Source: Gillisia mitskevichiae (GTDB lineage: Bacteria > Bacteroidota > Bacteroidia > Flavobacteriales > Flavobacteriaceae). Taken from it: DNA of 64,000 nt. Shown here piece after piece: positions 37,616-47,201 of the stretch. The stretch is taken from positions 248,001 through 312,000 of the forward strand of contig NZ_RBLG01000003.1 in the NCBI RefSeq assembly GCF_003634585.1. The letters are read 5' to 3'. Numbering within the stretch: the first letter of the stretch is position 1; every line of letters begins with the position of its first letter. The notes under the pieces were generated by a model. It was not told the origin of the DNA. It worked only from the letters and a program-made list of their open reading frames with translations, and searched no databases. Position numbers and translations under genes: made by a program.

Positions 37616-37725
37616 ATAAAAATTCAACTTAGTTAGTTAAGGTTACAAAAAGTGTCGTTAAGAGTGAGATTAGATTTTTAGGTAGGGCTTTAAATCTGTG
37701 AACCACGATTAATTGACACTTTTTA
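37616..37725 (+). ncRNA. Tandem small RNA, copy C
   Basis: About 110 nt. Closing stem GTGTC (37652-37656) with GACAC (37715-37719), extended by TTAA/TTAA. The apical stem AGATTT/AAATCT (37672-37677, 37692-37697) carries the loop TTAGGTAGGGCTTT, 14 nt and nearly identical to copy A. TTTTT follows. The RNA ends about 40 bases before the stop codon of the convergent pxpC gene. Confidence 0.75.
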
Positions 37726-37763
37726 TCTTTTAACCTTGTAGTATTACTCTAACGTATAAAATT

Positions 37764-38624
37764 TCATTTTATTTCGAGTAATCTAAATCTCAGCATATCT
37801 CCTACAACTTTTTGGGAAATTGTATTTATTCCATCTTCACTTAGTTGCAAGATCCTTGGATAACCTCCAGTAGTTTGGCAATCTCGCATTAAAACGATCA
37901 TCTTTCCAGATGGAGTTAATTGTACCGTGCCTGGTAAAACTGGTCCAGTTATAATTGGATGTAATTTATTTATCAAGGCTTCCTTTAGCTGAATCGCCAT
38001 TCTATTATTATTGATATCCAAATGGAAGGAAGTTTCCAGAAGAAACTTTTTCTGGAAAGATGATAACAATTCATATTCGGGTCCTGGGTAAACTGGAACA
38101 ATTTTATTTGTTTGATAAATGTCATCCACTTTTATAGATGCATTTAATAAGTATGTTTTAGATTCTTGCGTGGAATATTTTAGCCTACTGCCTTTATCGA
38201 GTACTTCCATTTCGCTAATTCCATTATACCAGCTAAAGCTACCCAGAAATTTTTCTACAATAAAACCACCCGCAATAGCAATATATGCTCTACATCCATT
38301 TAGTCTTTTTCCAAAAGACAAAACATCTTCCTTTTCGATAGAAAGAACTTTGTTATTTAAAACTAAATCTCCATTGATCTTAGGCTCTAAATATGCACCA
38401 CAAATAGAAATCTGTATGGGTTCAGAAAATTTTAATTTAGGACCTAATTGGGTAATTTCTAAAACGGGAAAACTCTCTGCATTAGACAAAATTAGGTTTG
38501 ACATTTTTGCCGAATAAGAATCCATAGCCCCACTTTGAGGCACCCCATATTTTCGAAAATTAGTTCTGCCTAAATCCTGAATTGAAGAGTATAAACCTGG
38601 ATGTAAAACTTCGATCTCACCCAT
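37764..38624 (-). CDS. pxpC: 5-oxoprolinase subunit C (carboxyltransferase-like)
   Basis: PxpC (KipA, biotin-dependent carboxyltransferase domain 2) acts with PxpA and PxpB in ATP-dependent opening of 5-oxoproline to glutamate. The 286-residue protein begins with the family signature IEVLHPGLYSSIQDLGRTNFRKYGVPQSGAMD. It ends with GYPRILQLSEDGINTISQKVVGDMLRF. Its start overlaps pxpB by 8 bases. It is the last gene of the operon and runs towards the small-RNA array. Confidence 0.95.
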   Translation of the reverse strand: MGEIEVLHPGLYSSIQDLGRTNFRKYGVPQSGAMDSYSAKMSNLILSNAESFPVLEITQLGPKLKFSEPIQISICGAYLEPKINGDLVLNNKVLSIEKEDVLSFGKRLNGCRAYIAIAGGFIVEKFLGSFSWYNGISEMEVLDKGSRLKYSTQESKTYLLNASIKVDDIYQTNKIVPVYPGPEYELLSSFQKKFLLETSFHLDINNNRMAIQLKEALINKLHPIITGPVLPGTVQLTPSGKMIVLMRDCQTTGGYPRILQLSEDGINTISQKVVGDMLRFRLLEIK

Positions 38625-39351
38625 GATATTTTTCTGTTTTAAGTTGAAATTTACCTTCTTTAATTTGTCTCGAAATTTGAAAATATTCGGACTTAGAAAC
38701 AGAATGAAATTTCACTTTATCACCAGGTGAAAAAACACAAGGAGGAATGGTGTTTTTATCAAAAAATATCAGTGGTGAATTTCCTATTATTTGCCATCCT
38801 CCTGGACTTGATTTTGGATAAATCCCTGTCTGTTTTTCTCCAATCCCAACAGCTCCTTTTTCTACCTTCATTCTAGGGCTAGATCTTCTAGAAATTTCAA
38901 GCCTATTATCTAGGCCACCCAAGTATAGAAATCCAGGTAAAAAACCAATAAAATATATCGTATAGATGGGAGCAGTATGAAGCGTGATTATATCTGAAAT
39001 TTCTATCTTTTTATCCTTGGCTATAAGCTCAAGATCTAACCCAAATTCCTCATCATAACACACGGGAACATGATGAATTTGAGAGTTAAAATTTTTAGCT
39101 ATATTAGCCTCGGAAACAAGGCTTCTAAATGTTAAAATTTTATCATAGAGGTTTTCTATAGTTGAAGGGTAAATAATTAATAATGAGTGATATGTATTAA
39201 TTACCTCAATCTTCTCTTCAAACAACTCATTTTCAATAATTTCTTTAATCTTCAAGAGCTTTTCAAGAATAATTTCATTAATTTCTGGCTCAAAATCTAT
39301 CAAAATAGCCCTATCTCCCATCGGTTTTATTTGCGGATATTTGTGCTTCAT
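38617..39351 (-). CDS. pxpB: 5-oxoprolinase subunit B (KipI-like)
   Basis: A 244-residue protein of the carboxyltransferase domain 1 family (KipI in Bacillus subtilis). Signature blocks are PMGDRAILIDFEPEIN at the start, TIYFIGFLPGFLYLGGLD, and GAVGIGEKQTGIYPKSSPGGWQIIG near the end. With PxpC it forms the subunit pair that works with PxpA. It overlaps both pxpA (4 bases) and pxpC (8 bases). The family was once described only as a sporulation-kinase inhibitor, which does not apply here. Confidence 0.95.
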   Translation of the reverse strand: MKHKYPQIKPMGDRAILIDFEPEINEIILEKLLKIKEIIENELFEEKIEVINTYHSLLIIYPSTIENLYDKILTFRSLVSEANIAKNFNSQIHHVPVCYDEEFGLDLELIAKDKKIEISDIITLHTAPIYTIYFIGFLPGFLYLGGLDNRLEISRRSSPRMKVEKGAVGIGEKQTGIYPKSSPGGWQIIGNSPLIFFDKNTIPPCVFSPGDKVKFHSVSKSEYFQISRQIKEGKFQLKTEKYHG

Positions 39352-40085
39352 CCATTCGCTATTTGAATATTCAAATCATTAAATTTTTCAGCTAAAAATT
39401 GAAGAATCTCTACGGAATTTGGCGTGTCACTATGAAGACAAAATGTGACTGCATTAGACGGAATTTTAAGGTTGTTTACACAGACTATTTCACCCTTAGA
39501 AAACATAGAAAAAAGATGTAAAAAAACCGCTTCTTTTTGAGTGATCAAGGCATTGGTTTTTTCTCTAGAAACAAGACTAAAATCTAAGTTATAATTCCTG
39601 TCTGCAAAGCCTTCAAAAAGCATTGGAATTTTTCCATTTGCAAGCTTGGAAATCAGAGAATTTTCTGGTACATAAAGAGGCAGATTCAACTTAGATTCTA
39701 AGATAGAATTTATAAATATAAGGGCAATTTTTTCATCTCTAGCGGCATCATTATAAAGTGCTCCATGAGCTTTAATATGGGATAATTTTTTACCTTGTTT
39801 TTTCACGATTTCAAGAAGAGAAAAAACTTGTTCTTGGATAGATCTTTTAAGTTCGTAATCTGAGATATCTAAAGATTTTCTTCCGAAATTTTCTACATCT
39901 GGATAAGAAGGATGGGCTCCAATTTCTACATTATTTTGTATAGCTAAAGAGACTGTTTTCTGCATCGTTTCAACATCTCCTGCGTGTCCTCCACAGGCAA
40001 TATTACAAGCCGAAATATGAGGCATTAATTGCGCATCATATTTCCCGCCCTCACCAAGATCGCAGTTAATATGAATTGTTTTCAT
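39348..40085 (-). CDS. pxpA: 5-oxoprolinase subunit A (LamB/YcsF family)
   Basis: The 245-residue LamB/YcsF subunit of bacterial 5-oxoprolinase. Diagnostic blocks are HINCDLGEGGKYDAQLMPHISACNIACGGHAGD and VEIGAHPSYPD, then SHIKAHGALYNDAARDEKIA. A late FCLHSDTPN is also conserved. It follows the permease gene by 9 bases. The pathway clears 5-oxoproline, a damage product of glutamine and glutathione, returning glutamate. Confidence 0.96.
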   Translation of the reverse strand: MKTIHINCDLGEGGKYDAQLMPHISACNIACGGHAGDVETMQKTVSLAIQNNVEIGAHPSYPDVENFGRKSLDISDYELKRSIQEQVFSLLEIVKKQGKKLSHIKAHGALYNDAARDEKIALIFINSILESKLNLPLYVPENSLISKLANGKIPMLFEGFADRNYNLDFSLVSREKTNALITQKEAVFLHLFSMFSKGEIVCVNNLKIPSNAVTFCLHSDTPNSVEILQFLAEKFNDLNIQIANG

Positions 40086-40094
40086 AGATTATTT

Positions 40095-41321
40095 TTAGAA
40101 ATTCTGAAGTACTGAATAAATAGATTTAGCACCCAGAAATATAGAAATTACAATAATTACGGCACCTAAAATATTTTGAAATATAGAATTCTTATATACA
40201 CCCATTACCGAAGTTTTATTAACAATCCAAAAAAGGAAGATCGCAATGATAGGTAAGAGTAATCCATTGGCTATTTGAGCAAACCTAATAATCTCTATAG
40301 GCTTTAACTTCAAAGATGAGAAAAAGACACCCATAACAAGAATACTCATCCAAACAGCTTTAAATTTTCTTGATTTTAAACCTCCCTCCCATCCAAAACA
40401 TCCTTTTACAACATAAGCAGCGGCTAAAGGTGCTGTGATAGAAGAAGTAATCCCCGCAGCCAGTAAACCTAAGGCTATAAACCAAGTTGCATATTCTCCA
40501 AATAAAGGATTTAATCCTACTGCTAGATCTGCCGCAGAGGTGACATTTGTAAGGTTGGGAGCGGCAGCACATATTACTATCGCCATAGAAACGATACCTC
40601 CTAAGATAATGGCAGCAGTAAGTTCCTTTCTAGCGGTTTTAAGCTTGGAGGGATCTTTCCATTTCTCACTAACAAGTGAGGCATGTAAAAATAAATTATA
40701 AGGAACCACCGTGGTTCCCACTAAGGCTATAACCGTTAAAATTCCATCGGCACCAATTTTTGGAATCAAAAGTCCCTCTAAAATAGCTGAAAAATCTGGT
40801 TTAGTAAGAAAGGCGGTGATGATAAACGAGATACTCATTAAAGCAACTAGTGCAATAAATACACGTTCCAAAATTTTATAATTGCCAATAAAAAGCAAAA
40901 TAAAAGCGATTGCTCCTATTACAATACTCCAAATATTAAGACTGAATGTAGAACCAATTTGAAATTCTAAAGGAGGTGTAACTGCAGTAATACCTAATAC
41001 TGCACCTGTAATATTTCCGGCTTCGTAAGCAGCATTTCCAATTACAATAGCAGAAAGCACTAACATAATGGCTAAACCTCTTAAAATTGGATTCTGGATT
41101 TCTTTCCTTATACTTTCACTTAGGCCAAATTGTGAAACTAATCCCAATCTTGCGGCCATTTCCTGAAGAACTATACAAGATATTATGGATAATAACAAGG
41201 CCCATAATAAAGCAAATTGAAAGTTTACACCAGCAAGTGTACATACGGTCACGGTTCCTGGACCAATAAATGCAGCCGAAACCAATACTCCCGGACCTAC
41301 ATTTTTAAACCAATTTTTCAC
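40095..41321 (-). CDS. Nramp-related permease lacking the metal-binding motif (YcsG-like)
   Basis: A 408-residue membrane protein of the Nramp fold with about eleven helices. In metal-transporting Nramps helix 1 has DPGN and helix 6 has MPH. Here helix 1 reads G20-P-G-T23 (AAFIGPGTVTV) and helix 6 reads V206-P-Y-N209 (TTVVPYNLFLH), so the Asp, Asn and Met metal ligands are all missing. In B. subtilis the Nramp-like ycsG gene also lies next to ycsF-kipI-kipA. Gene order and motif loss suggest a 5-oxoproline or other organic-solute transporter. Its start overlaps the DUF2891 gene by 4 bases. Confidence 0.85.
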   Translation of the reverse strand: MKNWFKNVGPGVLVSAAFIGPGTVTVCTLAGVNFQFALLWALLLSIISCIVLQEMAARLGLVSQFGLSESIRKEIQNPILRGLAIMLVLSAIVIGNAAYEAGNITGAVLGITAVTPPLEFQIGSTFSLNIWSIVIGAIAFILLFIGNYKILERVFIALVALMSISFIITAFLTKPDFSAILEGLLIPKIGADGILTVIALVGTTVVPYNLFLHASLVSEKWKDPSKLKTARKELTAAIILGGIVSMAIVICAAAPNLTNVTSAADLAVGLNPLFGEYATWFIALGLLAAGITSSITAPLAAAYVVKGCFGWEGGLKSRKFKAVWMSILVMGVFFSSLKLKPIEIIRFAQIANGLLLPIIAIFLFWIVNKTSVMGVYKNSIFQNILGAVIIVISIFLGAKSIYSVLQNF

Positions 41322-42484
41322 TTTTGCACCTTAGATTCCTGCAGGGCATATAATGCAAAACTACCTAACCAATGACCTCCTTCGTAACTATCTCCCACCA
41401 AATTTGGGAACGATTTCGCTACATGTTGATCTGCTATTGCTCTTAAGTGGGAATATTTCTCTGGATATTTATTAGCAAGTCCGTAGAACACCCATGCTCT
41501 ACTAAAATTGAGTCCATCTAGATGCACCAACTTCCCATCGGTTCTATCAGATACTTTTCCAACAGCTATATCAAAATCTTTATTTCGTAGTTCTGGCATA
41601 AAATCATCCATCCATAATGGAAATGCAGCTTTAGGCAATACCTTTCGCATAATATCTATTTCTTGTAAACAAGGAGATAAAAAATCAAATCCGCTTGGTT
41701 CCCAGGTAATAGGGCAGTTATCATCTTTTAAATAAAATTCTTTTGCTCTGGTTTCAATTAATTCTTGAAATTCCGAATTCTTCACAGCTTCAGCATAATC
41801 ATAAGCGAAACTTAATGCGAAGGCAGTATTAGTATGTTCTCCAACGCGAATTGGATAAATTAGCTTCGGAAGAAATTCTGTAAAATTAGCAACCATAAGG
41901 TCGGTTAATGGTTTTAAGTTTCCAGATAACTCTTCACCTAGATCAGAATCCCAGGTTTGAAGCTCTTGAGATAATTTAAGTAACCAAGCCCAACCATAAG
42001 TACGTTCGTAATCCTTATTATTTTCAGTTTTAAAATAACTCACCTCTGCAGCAATATTTTCTTTAGATAGTGTCTCTTCTAATCTCGCCTTGATCTCCTC
42101 TGCTTTTTCAAGTTTAGGAAATTGCTTCAACAATTTTACTAGTGTCCATTGTGCATGAACAGAAGAATGCCAATCAAAACATCCATAAAAAGCAGGATGC
42201 AGCTCTTTTGGCGATTTAAGATCTTGTTTTCCTCCTAAAGTTTGCCCTAATTTGTTAGGATATTCTGTATTTATACAGGCTAGTGGTAAAGCAGCAAGTT
42301 TATTTGCCTGCTCGAGATTGAGCTCTATACTCTCTTCACCTAGAATGGAATCTAAAGAAATATTATTTTCAGAAATGCTATCAGATTCTACCTTCGCATC
42401 CATATCTGCTTTGTTTCGTTCCTCTCCTTTACAACCTATTAAAAAGATAAGGAAAAGGCCTAATAGTGTTATTTTTGTTTTCAA
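41318..42484 (-). CDS. DUF2891-family lipoprotein
   Basis: A 388-residue protein with a lipoprotein signal (LLGLFLIFLIGC, lipid cysteine C18). The remainder matches the DUF2891 family as I recall it, with PLACINTEYPNKLGQ, HPAFYGCFDWHSSVHAQW and YGWAWLLKLSQEL. It is helix-rich, like an alpha/alpha toroid. No function is established to my knowledge. It heads the five-gene operon with the permease and pxpABC, so a role in handling pyroglutamyl compounds in the envelope is possible. The start is TTG at 42484; a stop lies five codons upstream. Confidence 0.8.
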   Translation of the reverse strand: MKTKITLLGLFLIFLIGCKGEERNKADMDAKVESDSISENNISLDSILGEESIELNLEQANKLAALPLACINTEYPNKLGQTLGGKQDLKSPKELHPAFYGCFDWHSSVHAQWTLVKLLKQFPKLEKAEEIKARLEETLSKENIAAEVSYFKTENNKDYERTYGWAWLLKLSQELQTWDSDLGEELSGNLKPLTDLMVANFTEFLPKLIYPIRVGEHTNTAFALSFAYDYAEAVKNSEFQELIETRAKEFYLKDDNCPITWEPSGFDFLSPCLQEIDIMRKVLPKAAFPLWMDDFMPELRNKDFDIAVGKVSDRTDGKLVHLDGLNFSRAWVFYGLANKYPEKYSHLRAIADQHVAKSFPNLVGDSYEGGHWLGSFALYALQESKVQK

Positions 42485-42556
42485 GTAGGTGTCTCTTTAT
42501 GTATATTAAGTAAATGTATTAAAATCTTATGTAAGCGATGGTTATGTAGGAAAAAT

Positions 42557-44095
42557 TTAACCTAACCAGCCTTCTCTATCTAAACTTCTATATTGAATAG
42601 CTTCAGAAATATGACTCCCTTGTATATGTTCACTTTCAGATAGATCTGCAATAGTGCGAGAAACTTTTAAAATTCTGTCGTAAGCTCGTGCTGAAAGATT
42701 TAAACGTTCCATGGCAATTTTCAATAGTTCTTTCGATGAATCTTCTAGTTTACAGTGCTCGGAGATTTGCTTCACATTCATCTGGGCATTATAATGCACT
42801 TTATCGTTTTCTTTAAATCGTTCTGTTTGAAGCTGCCTCGCTTTAGTAACCCGTTTTCGTATATCTACACTTTTCTCTCCGTTACGTTCTTCGCTTAATT
42901 TTTCGAAAGGAACAGGCGTTACCTCAATATGTATGTCTATTCTATCTAATAATGGTCCACTTATTTTACTTAAATATCTCTGCATTTCTCCCGGAGAAGA
43001 AGACATTGGAGAACCCGGATCGTTAAAAAAACCACTCGGACTTGGATTCATACTTGCCACCAGCATAAAACTTGAAGGATAAGTAACGGTGAATTTCGCT
43101 CTGGAAATGGTTACTTCTCTATCTTCCAGTGGTTGCCGCATAACTTCCAAAACACCTCTCTTAAATTCAGGCAACTCATCTAGAAATAAAACTCCATTAT
43201 GAGAAAGAGAGATTTCTCCGGGCTGTGGATAAGCCCCGCCCCCAACAAGTGCTACATCGGAAATTGTATGATGAGGACTTCTAAAAGGTCTTTGAGACAT
43301 CAACCCCACATGATTATTGATCTTTCCCACAACACTATGAATCTTCGTGGTTTCCAAAGCTTCATGAAGGGTCATTGGCGGTAAAATACTGGGCAATCGC
43401 TTGGCAAGCATCGTTTTTCCTGCTCCCGGAGGACCAATAAGAATAATATTATGACCACCCGCAGCAGCGATCTCCATGCAGCGTTTTATACTTTCTTGAC
43501 CTTTTACATCTGCAAAATCGTGCTCCAGATGCTCCAAGTTGTTATAAAACTCTAGTCTAGTGTCTATAACTGTTCTTTCAAGCGGTATTCCTTTATCGAA
43601 ATAATTAATAACCTCTAGAATATTAGAAACTCCATAAACCTCCAGTCCGCTAACAATAGCAGCTTCCTTTACATTTTGAATTGGAAGAATAAAGCCTTTA
43701 TAACCTTCTTCTTTTGCTTTTATTGCTATTGGCAGAGCTCCCCTTATAGGTTGTAGACTTCCATCTAAAGAAAGCTCTCCCATAATAAGAAAGTCACCAA
43801 TATCTACTGCTTTAATTTGATTGGATGCTGCCAAAATCCCTAATGCTAAAGTAAGATCGTACGCAGAGCCTTCTTTACGAAGGTCGGCAGGAGCCATATT
43901 AATGGTGATCTTTTTTCCGGGAAATTTATAAGAATTATTCTGAAGTGCGGCGGCTATTCGAAAACTGCTTTCTTTAATAGCATTATCGGGAAGACCTACC
44001 AAATGGTAACCAATGCCACTTACTACATTTACTTCTACTGTAATGGTAGTGGCCTCAACACCAAAAACAGCACTACCATAAACTTTTACCAGCAT
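42557..44095 (-). CDS. comM: ComM/YifB-family AAA+ ATPase
   Basis: A 512-residue Mg-chelatase-like ATPase. In Vibrio cholerae ComM is a hexameric helicase that promotes branch migration during natural transformation. The N-terminal Lon-like fold (about 1-170) starts MLVKVYGSAVFGVEATTITVEV. The AAA core has the Walker A motif GPPGAGKTMLAKRLPSILPP, Walker B GVLFLDELPEF, and the downstream VASMNPSPSGFF. The C-terminal lid (LSARAYDRILKVSRTIADL) completes it. It is monocistronic, 48 bases from the kinase gene. Confidence 0.93.
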   Translation of the reverse strand: MLVKVYGSAVFGVEATTITVEVNVVSGIGYHLVGLPDNAIKESSFRIAAALQNNSYKFPGKKITINMAPADLRKEGSAYDLTLALGILAASNQIKAVDIGDFLIMGELSLDGSLQPIRGALPIAIKAKEEGYKGFILPIQNVKEAAIVSGLEVYGVSNILEVINYFDKGIPLERTVIDTRLEFYNNLEHLEHDFADVKGQESIKRCMEIAAAGGHNIILIGPPGAGKTMLAKRLPSILPPMTLHEALETTKIHSVVGKINNHVGLMSQRPFRSPHHTISDVALVGGGAYPQPGEISLSHNGVLFLDELPEFKRGVLEVMRQPLEDREVTISRAKFTVTYPSSFMLVASMNPSPSGFFNDPGSPMSSSPGEMQRYLSKISGPLLDRIDIHIEVTPVPFEKLSEERNGEKSVDIRKRVTKARQLQTERFKENDKVHYNAQMNVKQISEHCKLEDSSKELLKIAMERLNLSARAYDRILKVSRTIADLSESEHIQGSHISEAIQYRSLDREGWLG

Positions 44096-44143
44096 CTAAT
44101 TGATTTTAATTAAATGTAGTAAAAATTTATGGTAGATTGACTG

Positions 44144-45001
44144 TTAGTTATTTAACACGTTTTTTCTATAATGCTCTATAAGTGCATCAATAGGTCTACG
44201 TATAATATTCCCTATTTCCAGATTATAAGGTTGTGCAACCGCTCTAATTATATCTTGACTAAAATAAGCGATACTTCCTATAAAATGAATAGGTACTGTT
44301 TGAGCTTGTTTAAAGGAAAGAACCCGAGTGTGCATAAATTCTTTTATACCCTCATGAACAAGTTTATAAAAATATCCATTTCTCTCATTTGTAAAAATGA
44401 ATTCAGCAAAAGATGCTAAATAGGTATTTGGATTTTCTTTTTTATAAAGGTTCTTTTTGATCTCATCGCTATTTAAGTTGAAATCTACTTCAAATTTAGC
44501 TGCGATATCCGGGGGCATTCTTTTGTAATAATAATCTCTTAACAAGCGTTTTCCGAAGTAATTCCCACTGGCTTCATCCATTAGAATATATCCTAAGGAT
44601 TCTACAGCCATGTGAACATCTTTACCGTCGAAATAACAGCTATTAGAACCCGTTCCCAAAATACAAACGATCCCAGGCTCGGTAGTTGCGGCATATGCTG
44701 CTGCAACCATATCTTCCTTTACCATCACTTCTGAAGCATTAGTAAAGAAATTTGCTATAATATCTGTTAAAAGTTGGCGAGGAATTTCAGTTCCACAGCC
44801 TGCACCAAAAAAATGAACTCTTTCAATCTGATCTCTAACTTCAAAAAGCTCGGGATTTTCTTCAATTCGTTGTTCCAGCATCGCTTCAGGAAAAACAGCA
44901 GGATTAAGACCTTTTGTACGAGTTTGAAAAACTTGCTCCCCTTTCTTATTTAGAAGGATCCAGTCACACTTGGTGGAACCTCCATCGGCAATTAATATCA
45001 T
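44144..45001 (-). CDS. BadF/BadG-type ATPase, N-acetylglucosamine-kinase-like
   Basis: A 285-residue ASKHA-fold kinase. The phosphate-1 motif is ILIADGGSTKCDWILL, the phosphate-2 motif is IVCILGTGSNSCYFDG, and GYILMDEASGNYFGKRLLRDYY follows. It resembles eukaryotic N-acetylglucosamine kinase and bacterial homologues, but the sugar substrate is not certain; glucosamine or muramyl compounds are other options. It follows gapA on the same strand but behind a terminator-like hairpin. Confidence 0.82.
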   Translation of the reverse strand: MILIADGGSTKCDWILLNKKGEQVFQTRTKGLNPAVFPEAMLEQRIEENPELFEVRDQIERVHFFGAGCGTEIPRQLLTDIIANFFTNASEVMVKEDMVAAAYAATTEPGIVCILGTGSNSCYFDGKDVHMAVESLGYILMDEASGNYFGKRLLRDYYYKRMPPDIAAKFEVDFNLNSDEIKKNLYKKENPNTYLASFAEFIFTNERNGYFYKLVHEGIKEFMHTRVLSFKQAQTVPIHFIGSIAYFSQDIIRAVAQPYNLEIGNIIRRPIDALIEHYRKNVLNN

Positions 45002-45027
45002 TTAAATTTATTTATATGATAAAATAC

Positions 45028-45068
45028 GCCATTTATTTTCGATTTATAACGTAAATAAATGGCTTTTT
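45028..45068 (-). terminator. Terminator hairpin after gapA
   Basis: GCCATTTATTT (45028-45038) pairs perfectly with AAATAAATGGC (45053-45063). T-runs occur on both sides (TTTTT at 45064 on the plus strand, TATTTT on the minus strand), so it can work in both directions. It lies just past the gapA stop codon. Confidence 0.8.
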
Positions 45069-45073
45069 ATAAA

Positions 45074-46087
<1,014 letters not shown>

Positions 46088-46090
46088 TTA

Positions 46091-47077
46091 TTATACTGAA
46101 GTAATATCAGCTACTCTTCTTAAATTCTTATCGTATTTCGCACCATTTTTAATTGCTATGTCCAATGGTATAGAAACAACTTTTTGATGATGTATACCAA
46201 CCATAATGGTACGCTCTCCATTAATTAATGCATCTACGGCACCAATTCCTAGTTTACTAGCTAAAACCCTATCATAACAACTTGGAGAACCTCCCCTTTG
46301 AATATGACCCAGCACAGAAACTCTAATCTCATAATCTTCCAGATGTCCCTCTATATATTCAGCCAGCTCAAAGATGTTTTTTCCACTTTTATCTCCTTCA
46401 GCAACTACTATGATACTGGAAGTCTTACCAGATTTTCTACTTTTCTTAAGCGATTCTACTAAACGTTCTATTCCTCTATCTTCCTCTGGAATCAAAATTT
46501 CCTCGGCTCCTGCTCCAATTCCACTATTTAAAGCAATATCTCCAGCATCTCTACCCATTACTTCCACCAAGAATAATCTGTTATGGGAGCTTGCAGTATC
46601 ACGAATCTTATCTATTGCTTCTACTACTGTATTTAAAGCAGTATCATATCCTATCGTGAAATCTGTACCATTTATATCGTTATCTATGGTAGCGGGTATT
46701 CCTATTATTGGGAAATCATGTTCATCATTAAAGATAAGTGCACCAGTAAAAGTTCCATCTCCTCCAATAACTACTAAGGCATCGATATCAGCATTCTTCA
46801 AGTTCTGGTAGGCTTTTTTTCTACCTTCTATAGTTTGAAATTCCTTAGATCTTGCCGATTTTAAAAAAGTACCACCCCTACTTATAATATTTCGAACAGA
46901 TCTTGCATTTAGCTCTTCGAAATCATTTTCTATAAGTCCTTGATATCCTCTATAAATACCAACACATTCTATTTCCTGAAAGGCACAGCCTCTAACAACC
47001 GCGCGGATTGCGGCATTCATTCCGGGAGCATCACCCCCTGAAGTAAGCACTCCAATTTTATTAATTTTCACTTGCAT
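46091..47077 (-). CDS. pfkA: 6-phosphofructokinase
   Basis: The ATP-type phosphofructokinase of glycolysis, 328 residues. Blocks are VLTSGGDAPGMNAAIRAVVR, VIGGDGTFTGALIF (GGDGT favours ATP over pyrophosphate), PATIDNDINGTDFTIGYDTA (catalytic TIDND) and LGHIQRGGSPSCYDRVLASKLG. It is first in the pfkA-gapA pair. An operator-like AAAACGTTTT palindrome lies about 52 bases upstream and matches the site in front of susC, which suggests control by the same LacI-family regulator. Confidence 0.97.
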   Translation of the reverse strand: MQVKINKIGVLTSGGDAPGMNAAIRAVVRGCAFQEIECVGIYRGYQGLIENDFEELNARSVRNIISRGGTFLKSARSKEFQTIEGRKKAYQNLKNADIDALVVIGGDGTFTGALIFNDEHDFPIIGIPATIDNDINGTDFTIGYDTALNTVVEAIDKIRDTASSHNRLFLVEVMGRDAGDIALNSGIGAGAEEILIPEEDRGIERLVESLKKSRKSGKTSSIIVVAEGDKSGKNIFELAEYIEGHLEDYEIRVSVLGHIQRGGSPSCYDRVLASKLGIGAVDALINGERTIMVGIHHQKVVSIPLDIAIKNGAKYDKNLRRVADITSV

Positions 47078-47126
47078 TAATGTAAATCTATCTGATTTGT
47101 TCCTTAAATCCTAATCGTCTTTTTTA

Positions 47127-47140
47127 CTAAAACGTTTTCG
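47127..47140. promoter_or_regulatory. LacI-type operator candidate upstream of pfkA
   Basis: CTAAAACGTTTTCG contains the perfect 10-base palindrome AAAACGTTTT (47129-47138), identical to the core of the operator at 59016-59031. It lies between the terminator of the starch operon and the pfkA start codon, on the pfkA promoter side. Confidence 0.55.
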
Positions 47141-47155
47141 GTTGATAACTCATAA

Positions 47156-47181
47156 AAAAAGCCTCATAAATGAGGCTTTTT
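47156..47181 (-). terminator. Terminator of the starch operon
   Basis: AAAAAGCCTCAT (47156-47167) pairs perfectly with ATGAGGCTTTTT (47170-47181). On the minus strand it lies just after the stop codon of the lipoprotein amylase gene and ends in T. The hairpin is symmetric, so it also isolates pfkA from readthrough. Confidence 0.92.
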
Positions 47182-47201
47182 CAACAATTTGGTAAAAATA
47201 C

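Noticed and set aside
37031-37763. Reading the repeat array as minus-strand terminators or short coding frames
   Set aside because: On the minus strand the GTGTC stems lack clean T-runs in copies A and B, and no frame is conserved between copies. The plus strand has matched promoters and T-runs in all three.
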